A stretch of DNA of 56,016 nt, taken from contig SPJM01000249.1 of assembly GCA_006844585.1 (NCBI GenBank), positions 1-56,016 on the forward strand, read 5' to 3'. The stretch is from Methylococcaceae bacterium (lineage in GTDB: Bacteria > Pseudomonadota > Gammaproteobacteria > Methylococcales > Methylomonadaceae). The notes beneath the pieces are model-generated. The model made no database searches and had not been told where the DNA came from. It saw nothing but the letters and a program-made list of their open reading frames with translations. The position numbers were made by a program, and so were the translations under genes. Below are positions 35,202 to 45,121 of this stretch, piece after piece. How positions within the stretch are numbered: the stretch's first letter is position 1; every line of letters starts with the position of its first letter.

Positions 35202-38200
35202 ATGGAAAACAATTCATCTGCAATCGATATCTCTATCCCCTACTACACGCTATTGGAAACTTTAGGCAACAGCCTGAATTCAACGGTTTACAAAGCGGCG
35301 TCCAAAAAACGCCCGGATAACTTTTATGTCGTCAAAATTTTAAAACGCACCATCAACAACGAAAATCTACTCCGTTATTTAGTGCAAAAAGTAGAGCGTC
35401 TCAAAATCATCCATGACCCCCGCGTATTAACACCCACAGATTTTGAATACAGCAGTGAAATACAATTCATTACCCGCAGTTATTTCCCCGGACAGACCCT
35501 AAATCAATTCATCCAACAATATCCGAACGGCATCCCCCTAAAAATTTTCTTTCATATCGCCGGTGAACTGGTGTTGGCGATAAACGCCATTCACGAGGCA
35601 GGGATTATCCACGGCAGCATCAAACCTAATAATATTCTAATCCAAGCGGATACCCATACTATACGCATTATCGACTTCCTGAATCCAGTGGATATACAAG
35701 AAATCAGCCACTTTATTTATGACCGCAGTTTTGTTGAAGGCACCCTGGCCTATACTTCGCCGGAACAAACCGGCCGCATTAATCACAGAGTTGAGTTTTC
35801 AACCGATATTTATTCTCTCGGTATTACTTTTTACCAGTTATTGACCGGTCATCTACCCTTCAGCACCGCCGACCCCTTAGAGTTAATACATTCTCACCTG
35901 GCTGAACAAGCGCTGACTGTCGATAAAATCAATGCCGATATTCCACTCATGGTCAGTAAGATTGTGACCAAAATGTGTTTGAAAGAGCCTGAAAAACGCT
36001 ATCAAACCGGGATGGGGCTCTACGCTGATATTCATCAGTGTCAAACCGAATATAAGCGTAATAAACGGATCGCTGAATTTAATCTGGGCATCCATGATTA
36101 TACTCACCGGGTTATTTTTATTTCCAAAATGGTCGGGCGCAAACAAGAAGCCCAATGCGTATTGGATGAATATGCCCAAGTCACTTCTGCTGAACAATTT
36201 CACGCGGTTTTTATTTCCGGGCTTCCCGGCATCGGCAAAACCCGTTTGATCCAGGAATTACAAAGGCCTTTAGTGGAACATAAAGGCTATTTCACCTCCG
36301 GCAAGTTTGATCAATACCAAAAAAATATTCCTTACAGTTCACTGATTCAGGCTTTACGCAATTTGATTCGAACTTTTCTGACTGAAAGCGACGCCCGCGT
36401 CGCCTGCTGGCGCAACGATATACAAAAAGCATTAGGTCAAAAAGGCAAAGTGATTACCGATGTAATTCCTGAATTAACCATTTTAATCGGCCCTCAGCCG
36501 GATGTTGCAACTCTGCCGCCGGTGGAAGCCCGTAATCGTTTTAATAATGTATTCAGCGCATTTTTAGCCAGCCTGAGTCGTGAAGAAAATCCGTTAATAT
36601 TGTTTATTGATGATTTGCAATGGTGCGATACCGCCACTTTTGATTTCCTTAAACAATTATTTATCAATGCCCAGGACTTTCCAAATCTGCTTTTTATCGG
36701 CGCATACCGGCATAATGAAGTGGACAAGGCGCACCCATTAAGCTTTCTGCTTAAAGAGATTAAACAGCGAAAACAGGCGATCAGAGAACTGCGAATTACC
36801 GCACTGGATAAACAAGCCTGTCATGAAATGGTGGCCTATATTCTGGATTTGCCGATGCAACAAACCCGGCATTTGGCTGACTTTTTATCCGAACTGACTG
36901 AGGGCAATCCTTTGTTCGTCAGCGAAAGTCTTTCCTGGCTGCATAATGAACAATTAATGCTGTTCAGCGAGCAAGGCCAATGGACTTGGGACATGGACAA
37001 AATTCGTCAGTCGCAAATGCCGCAAACCGTTGTCGATATGTTCGGTTCCAAAGTGAAAAAATTACCGGACGAGACTTTGGAAATCGTCAAAATTTGCGCA
37101 TGTATGGGCAACCGTTTTTCGGTCGAAGACATTGCCCTGATTCATGAAATCGAATTAAGCGATTTATTTGAATTATTAAAAGCGGTAATGACGTTAGGTC
37201 TGTTGATTGAAAGCAAAACTGAATTTCAATTTGTTCACGACCGCGTGCAAGAAGCTGTTTTAAGGTTAATTCCGCAAGATAGAAGAAAACAAATACATTG
37301 GAAAGTAGGCTGGCATCTGCTTAAGGATTGGGAAATTGACGAAAGTCTGGAAGGCAAAGAAAGCCTATTCACCATTGCCGCGCATTTAAATCTGGGCAGC
37401 ACTGAAAATATTAGCCACGCAAACCGAATCAAACTGGCGCGCATTAATCTATATGCCGGCAATAAAGCTCTGAATGCTTTAGCCACTCAAGCCGCCAACG
37501 AATACTTCTCCGATGGTTTAACATTATTAGCCGAACAAGATTGGGAAAATGAATACGCCTTGGTGTACCGTTTACATCAGAAATTGGCAAAAACCGAACT
37601 GATGTGCGGACGCTATGAAAAATCCGAAGCGCTTTTAAATGAACTATTGAAACGCGCCGCCGATGATATGGATAGAGCGGAAGCTTTAGCTGAGCAAACC
37701 ACTTCCCTGTCTTCCATCGGTAATTTCATTAAAGCCATCGAAACGGCTAACAAGGGACTCGCCTTCTTCGACAAAGCCATTCCGGATGATGAGCATTTGG
37801 CCTCGGAGCGCACCAATGTTTTGATGCAAAAAATTGACGATGAATACGAAAATGTTTGGGACAGCATTTTAAACATGCCTTTCACTGAAGAACGACGCAG
37901 TAAAATTGAACTGGTTTTTTACAGTGAATTAATCCCCGATTTGTATATGTCGGGTTTAGTCCCTCAGCTTTATCTATCGGCCGCTCAATCAACCATCCAT
38001 AGTCTCCAAGGCGGCATGGATGAATCGGTTATTTATTCATTTTCCATTATGGGCCTGAATCTCGGCGAACAAGGTGAATTTGAAAAAGCTTATCGTTATC
38101 AAGACCTGGCTCATGATTTGTGCGAAAAATACCCGGATACTTTCGGCGCCACCCGCGGCATCAACGGCATTGTCTGGTGTAATATGCATTCGCGCAGCCA

Positions 38201-40436
38201 CCCGCGGGAAATTGTTGAATATTGCCGAAAAGGCATTCAATGCGGTAAAAATTGCGGAGATTTATACAACGCCGGTTTATCCTACGGGCCGTTGATGTGG
38301 AATTTGCAAGTTCAGGGCAACGATTTCAACGAGATTCAACAGACCGCGGAAGAATGTTTAAATTTTTCGCAAAAAAACCAATTGTCATTTTCAGTCGGCT
38401 TGGCGGAAGCGGTGCAAGCCGGATGGATAGCACCGATGAAAAACCCTCAGGAAAAAGCCATTCCAATGGCGGAAAAATTACAACTTTGGGAAAGCCGCAA
38501 TCATGTCGCTTCCGCAGGCAGTTATTTCGTGTTGCTGGGCGTCAGCCATTATTATCTGGGTCGTTATCAACAAGCCTTTGAATGCCTGAAAAAAGTTCAA
38601 CGTTTTTTAAGCGGTATGACCGATAACGTGCTTAAACGCCAATGGTACGCCTTCAGAATTCTTTCGTCATTACGATATAACGGCAAATCAGCAATTGATA
38701 AAAAAGAGCTGGAAGAACAATTAAATCCTTTGTTGCGACAATTGCAAATTTGGGCGGAATTAGGGCCGCTGCTCAAACCTTATCTGGCGCTATGTTTAGC
38801 TGAATGGCAACGCGTTTTTCATGACTCGCCCTCTACCAGCTTGCTATACATGCAAGCGATTGAACAAGCCCGCGCTCAAAACTATTTGTTTTTGGATGGT
38901 TTCATTAATGAGTTATTTGCAGAATGGTTGCAGCAACAAGGCTGGGTCAGTTATAAACAATATTTACATACAGCATTGCATAACTATCGCAAATTTCATT
39001 ACAAAGCGAAGGAAATTCAAATTCAGGAATCATATCCGCAGGTTTTCCAGAAAAAACAAGCTGTCATCAATCATCCAACAGTTTCAACGCCTGAAAATTT
39101 CACTTTGCCTGATATCGATATTGATTATTTAATCAAATCGTCGTTGGCGCTGTCCGCAGAAATCAAACAACCGCAGTTATTATCCAAAATTATGAGCGTA
39201 GTGCTGGAATGTTCCGGCGCTCAATTCGGCTACTTGATCCAACATCAACAAGATAAATGGCTCTGCATGTCGGAAAGCCATATAGAAAAATCAACAAATT
39301 CGCCTCAGCTTCCCGAAGAAATTGAAGTCATCGACAATATCTGCTACGGCATCGTACATTATGTCAGTCGAACGCATGAAAACATTGTGTTGGCTGATGC
39401 GCAAGCTTCTCAGGAATTCGCTAATTTACCGGAAATTTCCCAACTGGGAATACGCTCGTTGATGTGCATGGCCATTATGCGGCAATCCAAACTGATCGGC
39501 ATCCTATATCTGGAAAATCGCCTGTCGCCGCATATTTTTACCCCTGAGCGCGTTCACATGATTAATTTGTTAAGTTCACAAATGGCGATATCGATTGAAA
39601 ACGCAAGATTGATACAGGAAGTTTGGGAAATCAACGCTGATTTGGAACAACGGGTGCAAAACATTTCCGAGAAAAATCGAGAAAAAGACCATATCATGAT
39701 CCAGCAGTCAAAATTAGCGACAATGGGCGAAATGATCAATAATATTGCTCATCAATGGCGACAACCGCTCAATGCTTTAGGTTTGTTGTTCGGTAATTTG
39801 CAAGACGCGCAAACCTATAATGAACTCACCGCTGAATATTTGAACGAACAAATTAATAACGGCTTTAAATATATTGACAGAATGTCGCATACTATTGATG
39901 ATTTTAGAGACTTTTTCAGTCCCAACAAGCCGCGCGAAGTGTTCAGCGTTGGTAAAGCGGTGGAAGACGCGGTGGAATTGGTGTGCGCCAGTTTCGGCAA
40001 TCATAGCGTCCATATCACCATCGACATCGACGAAGACCTAAATCTCTACGGCGCTCAAAATGAATACGCCCAAGTGCTGCTAAATCTAATCACCAACGCC
40101 AAAGAAGCAATATTATCCCGCCAACAATCCGGGGAAATTAAACTAAAATTAACAACGGAGCACGGCAAAGCGCTATTGAGCATAGAAGATAACGGCGGCG
40201 GAATACCGGATGAGATATTAGCGCATATTTTTAAACCCTATTATTCCACTAAAGAAGGCGGCACCGGAATAGGCCTTTATATGTCTAAGATGATTTTAGA
40301 AACCAGTTTAAATGGATGTATTGAAATATGTAATGTGGATAACGGCGCCAAATTTACCATCATTACCCCGGTTTTAGCCGAAAACCCGGATTACAGGAAG
40401 CTCATTGAAGGGGACAAGCGGAGCGCAGCACAATGA
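35202..40436 (+). CDS. Giant kinase-like/AAA ATPase/GAF/histidine kinase protein with degenerate kinase domain
   Basis: About 1744 residues. Residues 10-275 form a serine/threonine-kinase fold: K45 (YVVKIL) and D158 of DFG are kept, but the catalytic HRD is HGS (Ser139), DFG is DFL and the glycine loop is LGNSLNS, so it looks like a pseudokinase. Next comes an AAA/NACHT-like ATPase (Walker A GLPGIGKT, K346; Walker B LILFIDDLQW near 470), a long helical TPR-like region (about 700-1290), a GAF domain (about 1310-1460) and a histidine kinase with H1517 (AHQWRQPLN) and HATPase motifs DNGGGIP, GGTGIGLYMS. The family is usually called trifunctional kinase/ATPase/sensor kinase. I chose the second of two ATGs (35199, 35202) for spacing to GGGAG; the frame also opens at 35145. 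It overlaps the next gene by ATGA. Confidence 0.88.
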   Translation: MENNSSAIDISIPYYTLLETLGNSLNSTVYKAASKKRPDNFYVVKILKRTINNENLLRYLVQKVERLKIIHDPRVLTPTDFEYSSEIQFITRSYFPGQTLNQFIQQYPNGIPLKIFFHIAGELVLAINAIHEAGIIHGSIKPNNILIQADTHTIRIIDFLNPVDIQEISHFIYDRSFVEGTLAYTSPEQTGRINHRVEFSTDIYSLGITFYQLLTGHLPFSTADPLELIHSHLAEQALTVDKINADIPLMVSKIVTKMCLKEPEKRYQTGMGLYADIHQCQTEYKRNKRIAEFNLGIHDYTHRVIFISKMVGRKQEAQCVLDEYAQVTSAEQFHAVFISGLPGIGKTRLIQELQRPLVEHKGYFTSGKFDQYQKNIPYSSLIQALRNLIRTFLTESDARVACWRNDIQKALGQKGKVITDVIPELTILIGPQPDVATLPPVEARNRFNNVFSAFLASLSREENPLILFIDDLQWCDTATFDFLKQLFINAQDFPNLLFIGAYRHNEVDKAHPLSFLLKEIKQRKQAIRELRITALDKQACHEMVAYILDLPMQQTRHLADFLSELTEGNPLFVSESLSWLHNEQLMLFSEQGQWTWDMDKIRQSQMPQTVVDMFGSKVKKLPDETLEIVKICACMGNRFSVEDIALIHEIELSDLFELLKAVMTLGLLIESKTEFQFVHDRVQEAVLRLIPQDRRKQIHWKVGWHLLKDWEIDESLEGKESLFTIAAHLNLGSTENISHANRIKLARINLYAGNKALNALATQAANEYFSDGLTLLAEQDWENEYALVYRLHQKLAKTELMCGRYEKSEALLNELLKRAADDMDRAEALAEQTTSLSSIGNFIKAIETANKGLAFFDKAIPDDEHLASERTNVLMQKIDDEYENVWDSILNMPFTEERRSKIELVFYSELIPDLYMSGLVPQLYLSAAQSTIHSLQGGMDESVIYSFSIMGLNLGEQGEFEKAYRYQDLAHDLCEKYPDTFGATRGINGIVWCNMHSRSHPREIVEYCRKGIQCGKNCGDLYNAGLSYGPLMWNLQVQGNDFNEIQQTAEECLNFSQKNQLSFSVGLAEAVQAGWIAPMKNPQEKAIPMAEKLQLWESRNHVASAGSYFVLLGVSHYYLGRYQQAFECLKKVQRFLSGMTDNVLKRQWYAFRILSSLRYNGKSAIDKKELEEQLNPLLRQLQIWAELGPLLKPYLALCLAEWQRVFHDSPSTSLLYMQAIEQARAQNYLFLDGFINELFAEWLQQQGWVSYKQYLHTALHNYRKFHYKAKEIQIQESYPQVFQKKQAVINHPTVSTPENFTLPDIDIDYLIKSSLALSAEIKQPQLLSKIMSVVLECSGAQFGYLIQHQQDKWLCMSESHIEKSTNSPQLPEEIEVIDNICYGIVHYVSRTHENIVLADAQASQEFANLPEISQLGIRSLMCMAIMRQSKLIGILYLENRLSPHIFTPERVHMINLLSSQMAISIENARLIQEVWEINADLEQRVQNISEKNREKDHIMIQQSKLATMGEMINNIAHQWRQPLNALGLLFGNLQDAQTYNELTAEYLNEQINNGFKYIDRMSHTIDDFRDFFSPNKPREVFSVGKAVEDAVELVCASFGNHSVHITIDIDEDLNLYGAQNEYAQVLLNLITNAKEAILSRQQSGEIKLKLTTEHGKALLSIEDNGGGIPDEILAHIFKPYYSTKEGGTGIGLYMSKMILETSLNGCIEICNVDNGAKFTIITPVLAENPDYRKLIEGDKRSAAQ

Positions 40437-42973
40437 ATGACCCAAAATCAGGCAACAAAATTGATAAATTATATCTGGATTCTCTGAGTATTTTATATGT
40501 GGAGGATGAAGATGAAATTCGCGACCAACTGGAAAGCTTTCTAAAACGTCGCTGCCATAAAGTTTATGTTGCCGCAAACGGAAAAAAAGGCTTGGAAGCT
40601 TTTCACAAATACTCGCCTAATATTGTCATTACCGATATATTGATGCCGATTATGGACGGTTTGATAATGGCCGAGAAAATTCGCGAAATCCACCCTAACG
40701 TTCCTATTATCGTTATCACCGCTTTTGAAGAACCCCGCTACTTTCATAAATCCATAGAACTCGGCGTCCATCAATATGTCTGCAAACCGGTCAAGCTGCC
40801 GATACTGGAAACCGCTCTACAAAAATGCGCGCGCATACTCCGCGCCGAAGCCGCCTTAAAAGAAATTGAAGAACGTTATCGAGTGCTGTTCAAACTGTCT
40901 CATATCGCTATCTCGGTCGCCGATATCAACAAAGACACCCAGTTCTATGTCGTTAAAGGCTCTGAGCAACAAGCCGCTAACGGAACCTTTGTTGATTGCA
41001 ATGACGCCTTCCTTAAATTATTAGGCTATCAGGACATTACAATCTTAAAACATGATCATTGCAGCATTTATTCAATGATGACGCCGAGTTCCGCCGGACT
41101 TTTTCAAAAATTCGTGCAGTCTGAATTATTAGTCAACGGCTTCACCCGGGAATTTGAACTGGAATTCATCAATAATCAGCAGCAAGCCGTCCCTGTCATC
41201 GCTCAATTGATCATGCGTTATACCGAAACCGGCGACCCAATGGAAATTTGGGGGGTTATGCGCGATATTAGCGAGCAGCGAAAAATTGAAGAAAAATTAC
41301 GCTTATCGGCCAAAGTATTCGAATCGTCCAGAGATGCGATAATTATCAGCAACCGACATAATGAAATCATTTCAGTCAATCAGGCGTTCACGGAAATCAC
41401 CGGTTATGATGCCAAAGAAGTCATCGGCAAGAACCCTAATTTACTTAAATCCGACCGCCATGAACGGGATTTTTATCAGCAATTATGGGAGAGTCTAAGA
41501 ATTCAAGGCTATTGGCAAGGCGAAATATGGAACCGGCGCAAAAACGGCGAAATTTATCCGGAATGGATTTCGATCAGTCAAGTCCTTGATGAAAACGGCC
41601 AATTATCACATTATATCGCTATATTCAGCGACATCAGCGATATTAAATCGACTGAACAACATATTGAATTTCTCGCCAATTACGACCCGCTCACTCAATT
41701 ACCTAATCGACGACTTTTTCTTGATCGCTTGGATCACGCCATTAAAACAGCCAACCGCGACAAATCTAAATTAGCGGTGTTATTTTTGGATCTGGATCAT
41801 TTCAAAATCATTAACGATTCTTTGGGGCATAGCATCGGCGATCATTTATTGGTCGAAGTCGGTCAAAGGATCAGCAAATGTATGCGTGAGATCGATAGCG
41901 TATCGCGCTTATCCGGCGACGAGTTCGCCGCAGTCATCACCGATATACGGGAAATCAACGATGTCATTACCGTCGCCAAAAAAATTACCGAATCTATCCG
42001 AAAAGCTTTTAGAGTCAATCAGAATGAATTACACATTACCTTCAGCATCGGCATCAGTATTTTTCCCGACGACGGCGATAATTACGAAATTTTATTAAAA
42101 AACGCCGATATGGCCATGTATAGCGCCAAAAATAACGGCCGAGATAATTTTGAATTTTTTTCCCCGGCAATGGGCACTCAAGCTTTAGAACGCATGTCTT
42201 TGGAAGGCAGCTTACGCAAAGCGGTGGAAAACAATGAGCTGTGTTTATATTATCAACCACAGATTGATCTGGAAAACGGTCGATTAATCGGCATGGAAGC
42301 CTTATTACGCTGGCCGCATAAAGAAATGGGCATGATCCCGCCGGATAAGTTTATTCCGTTAGCGGAAGATACCGGTTTGATTATCCCAATCGGCAAATGG
42401 GTTTTGGAAGAGGCTTGCAGACAAAACAAACAATGGCAAGATCAAGGTTTCGTCCCGATCCCGGTCGCTGTTAATTTATCACAAGTGCAGTTCAGGCAAC
42501 GCAATTTACTTGATATCGTTAAATCCACTTTGCAAAAAACCGGTCTTAAGCCGGAATTTTTGGAATTGGAATTAACTGAGTCTTTATTGATGGATTGTTC
42601 CGAATACAATGTAAAACTACTCAAAGAGTTTAGAAAACTCGGCGTCAATTTGTCTATTGATGATTTCGGCACCGGTTATTCCTCACTGAGTTATCTGAAT
42701 CGTTTTCCCATCAATAAACTCAAAATAGACCGCTCATTTAGTTTAGGCATTCCTAAAAATAAAAATCATGCATCGATAACCAGCGCGATTATCAGTCTTG
42801 GTCACGATTTAGAAATGAAAGTCATCGCTGAAGGGGTGGAGAATAATATACAACTCAATTTTCTACGCGCCCATCAGTGTGATGAAATCCAAGGCTATTT
42901 GATCGGCAAACCTTGGCCGCCGGAACAAATGCAAGAAATGTTAAAAGCTCGCAATAAAAACCACATCATATAG
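40433..42973 (+). CDS. Receiver-PAS-PAS-GGDEF-EAL response regulator
   Basis: An 846-residue soluble protein: receiver domain with D68 (VITDILMPIMDG) and YVCKPVKLP, two PAS domains (about 150-285 and 295-410), GGDEF, then EAL. The GGDEF motif reads SGDEF (S494), a one-residue change sometimes still active, and the RxxD inhibitory site is kept (REID). The EAL domain has all signatures: E622 (MEALLRWPH), NLSQVQF, ELTES, DDFGTGYSSL, KIDRSF, AEGVE. A net phosphodiesterase or bifunctional enzyme is likely. Its start overlaps the stop of the giant sensor kinase by four bases, so the kinase (H1517) is the obvious phosphodonor for D68. Together they link the GAF/ATPase sensor to c-di-GMP turnover. 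Confidence 0.93.
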   Translation: MNDPKSGNKIDKLYLDSLSILYVEDEDEIRDQLESFLKRRCHKVYVAANGKKGLEAFHKYSPNIVITDILMPIMDGLIMAEKIREIHPNVPIIVITAFEEPRYFHKSIELGVHQYVCKPVKLPILETALQKCARILRAEAALKEIEERYRVLFKLSHIAISVADINKDTQFYVVKGSEQQAANGTFVDCNDAFLKLLGYQDITILKHDHCSIYSMMTPSSAGLFQKFVQSELLVNGFTREFELEFINNQQQAVPVIAQLIMRYTETGDPMEIWGVMRDISEQRKIEEKLRLSAKVFESSRDAIIISNRHNEIISVNQAFTEITGYDAKEVIGKNPNLLKSDRHERDFYQQLWESLRIQGYWQGEIWNRRKNGEIYPEWISISQVLDENGQLSHYIAIFSDISDIKSTEQHIEFLANYDPLTQLPNRRLFLDRLDHAIKTANRDKSKLAVLFLDLDHFKIINDSLGHSIGDHLLVEVGQRISKCMREIDSVSRLSGDEFAAVITDIREINDVITVAKKITESIRKAFRVNQNELHITFSIGISIFPDDGDNYEILLKNADMAMYSAKNNGRDNFEFFSPAMGTQALERMSLEGSLRKAVENNELCLYYQPQIDLENGRLIGMEALLRWPHKEMGMIPPDKFIPLAEDTGLIIPIGKWVLEEACRQNKQWQDQGFVPIPVAVNLSQVQFRQRNLLDIVKSTLQKTGLKPEFLELELTESLLMDCSEYNVKLLKEFRKLGVNLSIDDFGTGYSSLSYLNRFPINKLKIDRSFSLGIPKNKNHASITSAIISLGHDLEMKVIAEGVENNIQLNFLRAHQCDEIQGYLIGKPWPPEQMQEMLKARNKNHII

Positions 42974-42983
42974 AACTTTTTTA

Positions 42984-43192
42984 CTAAGGAACGGGAATGA
43001 AATAAATTGGGCATTAGGCGCAGGATTTTTTTTCGTATTCAAGGCGCACAAACAGGCGCATAGTAAGCTATGTAACTGTTTGTGCAAAGCTTCCGCTCCT
43101 GCTCACGCCCCTTGCCTACATCCATGTAGGCAACGCTGAAGACGAGAAAAAAGACAAGTCAAATGTTCAAGTTATTTCATGTACGTTCCTAA
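42984..43192. repeat. Large palindromic intergenic repeat, copy 2
   Basis: Outer arms CTAAGGAACGGGAATGAAATAA and, at the far end, TTATTTCATGTACGTTCCTAA are inverted copies with few mismatches. The 40-base core at 43046-43085 pairs GCACAAACAG with CTGTTTGTGC and CATAG with CTATG. It shares outer arms, internal blocks and core size with 23164-23327, and carries an extra GCCTACA-TCCA-TGTAGGC palindrome (43114-43131). It fills the whole gap between two convergent genes. Confidence 0.75.
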
Positions 43193-43196
43193 CATC

Positions 43197-45020
43197 TTAT
43201 TGATCTGCAATAGGCGTTGCAAAATCAATCATTGAGATATATTGTGCTTTTTTTAATTCCCTCTCCGGTTCGCCCAATAAAAACCCTTGTCCGTAATCAA
43301 CGCCGAATTCTTGTAATTTGGATAAAACCAGCGGCGTATCAATAAATTCAGCAATCACTTTTTTATCCATTAATTTAATGATTTCAACCATTGATTTAAC
43401 TAAGAGTTGATCAGTTTTATCATTAATTAAGTTGCGAATGAATTGGCCATCGATTTTGACATAATCAACCGGCACATTTTTCAAATAATTAAATGAGCAA
43501 AAACCGTCGCCGAAATCATCCAGCGCAAAACGACATCCCAACGCTCTAAATTTGTTAATAATTTCTCGGGTTCGATCAAAGTTTTGAATGGCGGCGGTTT
43601 CCGTGACCTCAAATGTTAAACGACCGGGGTCCAACCAATTTAATTCCAATTTTTCACGGACGAAATTCAACACCGTTTCATCTTGAAAAGCGACGCCGGA
43701 TAAATTAATCGCAAGGCAAATCGACGGATTATTGTCTGAAATTGCAGCTAATGTATTCAAAGCATTCTCAACGACCCATAAATCGATACTGTTGATCAAG
43801 CCCATGCGTTCGGCTGCGGCAATAAATTGATCCGGAAAAATGACGCTGCCGTTGTCGCCTTTCAACCTTATTAACACTTCATAATGAACAATTTCACCCG
43901 TGGCTAAATCAATAATGGGTTGATAAGTCAGAAAAAAAAGATTGTCGCTTAACGCTTGTTTGATTTTCGGCGTCCACAAATAATCATTTTTTTTCTCTTT
44001 AGCGGTTTCATCATTATGGTCAAACAGCCATATCAAATTACGGCCTTTCTCTTTAGCTTTTTTGCAAGCCGAATAAGCACTCAGCATTAATTCGCTGGCA
44101 TGGCTTATTTTGGTAGATGAATTCAATGAAGCCAAACCAATGGAAACGGTAAAGCCATAACAATTTTCTCGGGAAAAAAAGCGCGATTCCTCCACAGCTA
44201 TACGGATCTGCTCCGCTGTTTTCGCCGCTTGCGGTAAACCGGTATTATCCAAAAAAACACAGAATTCATCCGATCCGATACGGGCGAATAAGTCCCTGTC
44301 ATTAATAAATGTTCTGATCAGGATAGCAGCTTCAATCAGCAAATTATCGCCCGCCTCATAACCTTCCAACTCATTGATCAATTCAAAACGGTCAATATCG
44401 ATATACATCAACACGCCGTCTTGAGGAAGACGCGTTTTTCTATTCAAAATAACGCTTAATTGTTTCTCAAAACTGTTGCGATTATAAAGCCCGGTTAACT
44501 CGTCATGGGAAACCAAATATTTCAACTTGGTGTCCAAAACTTTACGACCGGCCAACTCGGTCAACAGCTTTTCTTCTTGCTGTTTGCGCGCCAGCCTTTC
44601 CCCTTTTAAAGCAAAAAGAAAATCTAAATATAAGGGTAATTGTTCATTACTACAGCTATCCGGCATGACGGAAACCAACATTTCATCATCTTTTTCAAGT
44701 GAACGCGCCCAGGCTGATTGTTGTTCGCTATTGGCGATTACTAACATCGGTAGAATTAATCCGGTTGCAGCATCATTAAAAAGCTCGTTGATTTGCTTTA
44801 TATTGCAATTGGGCAATTGATCACGGATGATCATGACGCCCATTTTATCTTGATCGCTATAATAGGGTTTCAAAACCTCAAAGATTCGCTGGCCGTCATC
44901 GATTTTTACCCGCAATTGATAGCCGTGATTTGCCAAAACGCGATCAATGGCGTCAGCCGCTTGCCGATTCGAATCGGCAATCAAGATGAGTTTGTTTTTA
45001 TTTAAACAATGATTAAACAT
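43197..45020 (-). CDS. GGDEF-EAL protein with degenerate motifs and receiver-like N-terminus
   Basis: A 607-residue soluble protein. Residues 8-130 resemble a receiver fold (KLILIADSNRQAADAIDRVLANHGYQL), but the phosphoacceptor region reads GVMIIRDQLPNCN, which does not look functional. The GGDEF motif is GSDEF (G249) with no RxxD inhibitory site. The EAL domain reads EVL (E381, HYEVLIRLKGDNG) but keeps NLSGVAF, VTETAA, DDFGDGFCSFNYLK, KIDGQF and the Glu in AEFID, so phosphodiesterase activity is still plausible. The overall balance is likely c-di-GMP breakdown. It converges with the gene at 40433 across the palindromic repeat and is divergent from the HDOD gene. Confidence 0.88.
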   Translation of the reverse strand: MFNHCLNKNKLILIADSNRQAADAIDRVLANHGYQLRVKIDDGQRIFEVLKPYYSDQDKMGVMIIRDQLPNCNIKQINELFNDAATGLILPMLVIANSEQQSAWARSLEKDDEMLVSVMPDSCSNEQLPLYLDFLFALKGERLARKQQEEKLLTELAGRKVLDTKLKYLVSHDELTGLYNRNSFEKQLSVILNRKTRLPQDGVLMYIDIDRFELINELEGYEAGDNLLIEAAILIRTFINDRDLFARIGSDEFCVFLDNTGLPQAAKTAEQIRIAVEESRFFSRENCYGFTVSIGLASLNSSTKISHASELMLSAYSACKKAKEKGRNLIWLFDHNDETAKEKKNDYLWTPKIKQALSDNLFFLTYQPIIDLATGEIVHYEVLIRLKGDNGSVIFPDQFIAAAERMGLINSIDLWVVENALNTLAAISDNNPSICLAINLSGVAFQDETVLNFVREKLELNWLDPGRLTFEVTETAAIQNFDRTREIINKFRALGCRFALDDFGDGFCSFNYLKNVPVDYVKIDGQFIRNLINDKTDQLLVKSMVEIIKLMDKKVIAEFIDTPLVLSKLQEFGVDYGQGFLLGEPERELKKAQYISMIDFATPIADQ

Positions 45021-45121
45021 GTAAATTTAGCAATATTCTCACTTGTTTTTAATGATAATCCGTCTATGTTTTAAGTTATAATTCGTTAAGTATAAGCAAT
45101 TATTAATAGACCTGTAAATAT

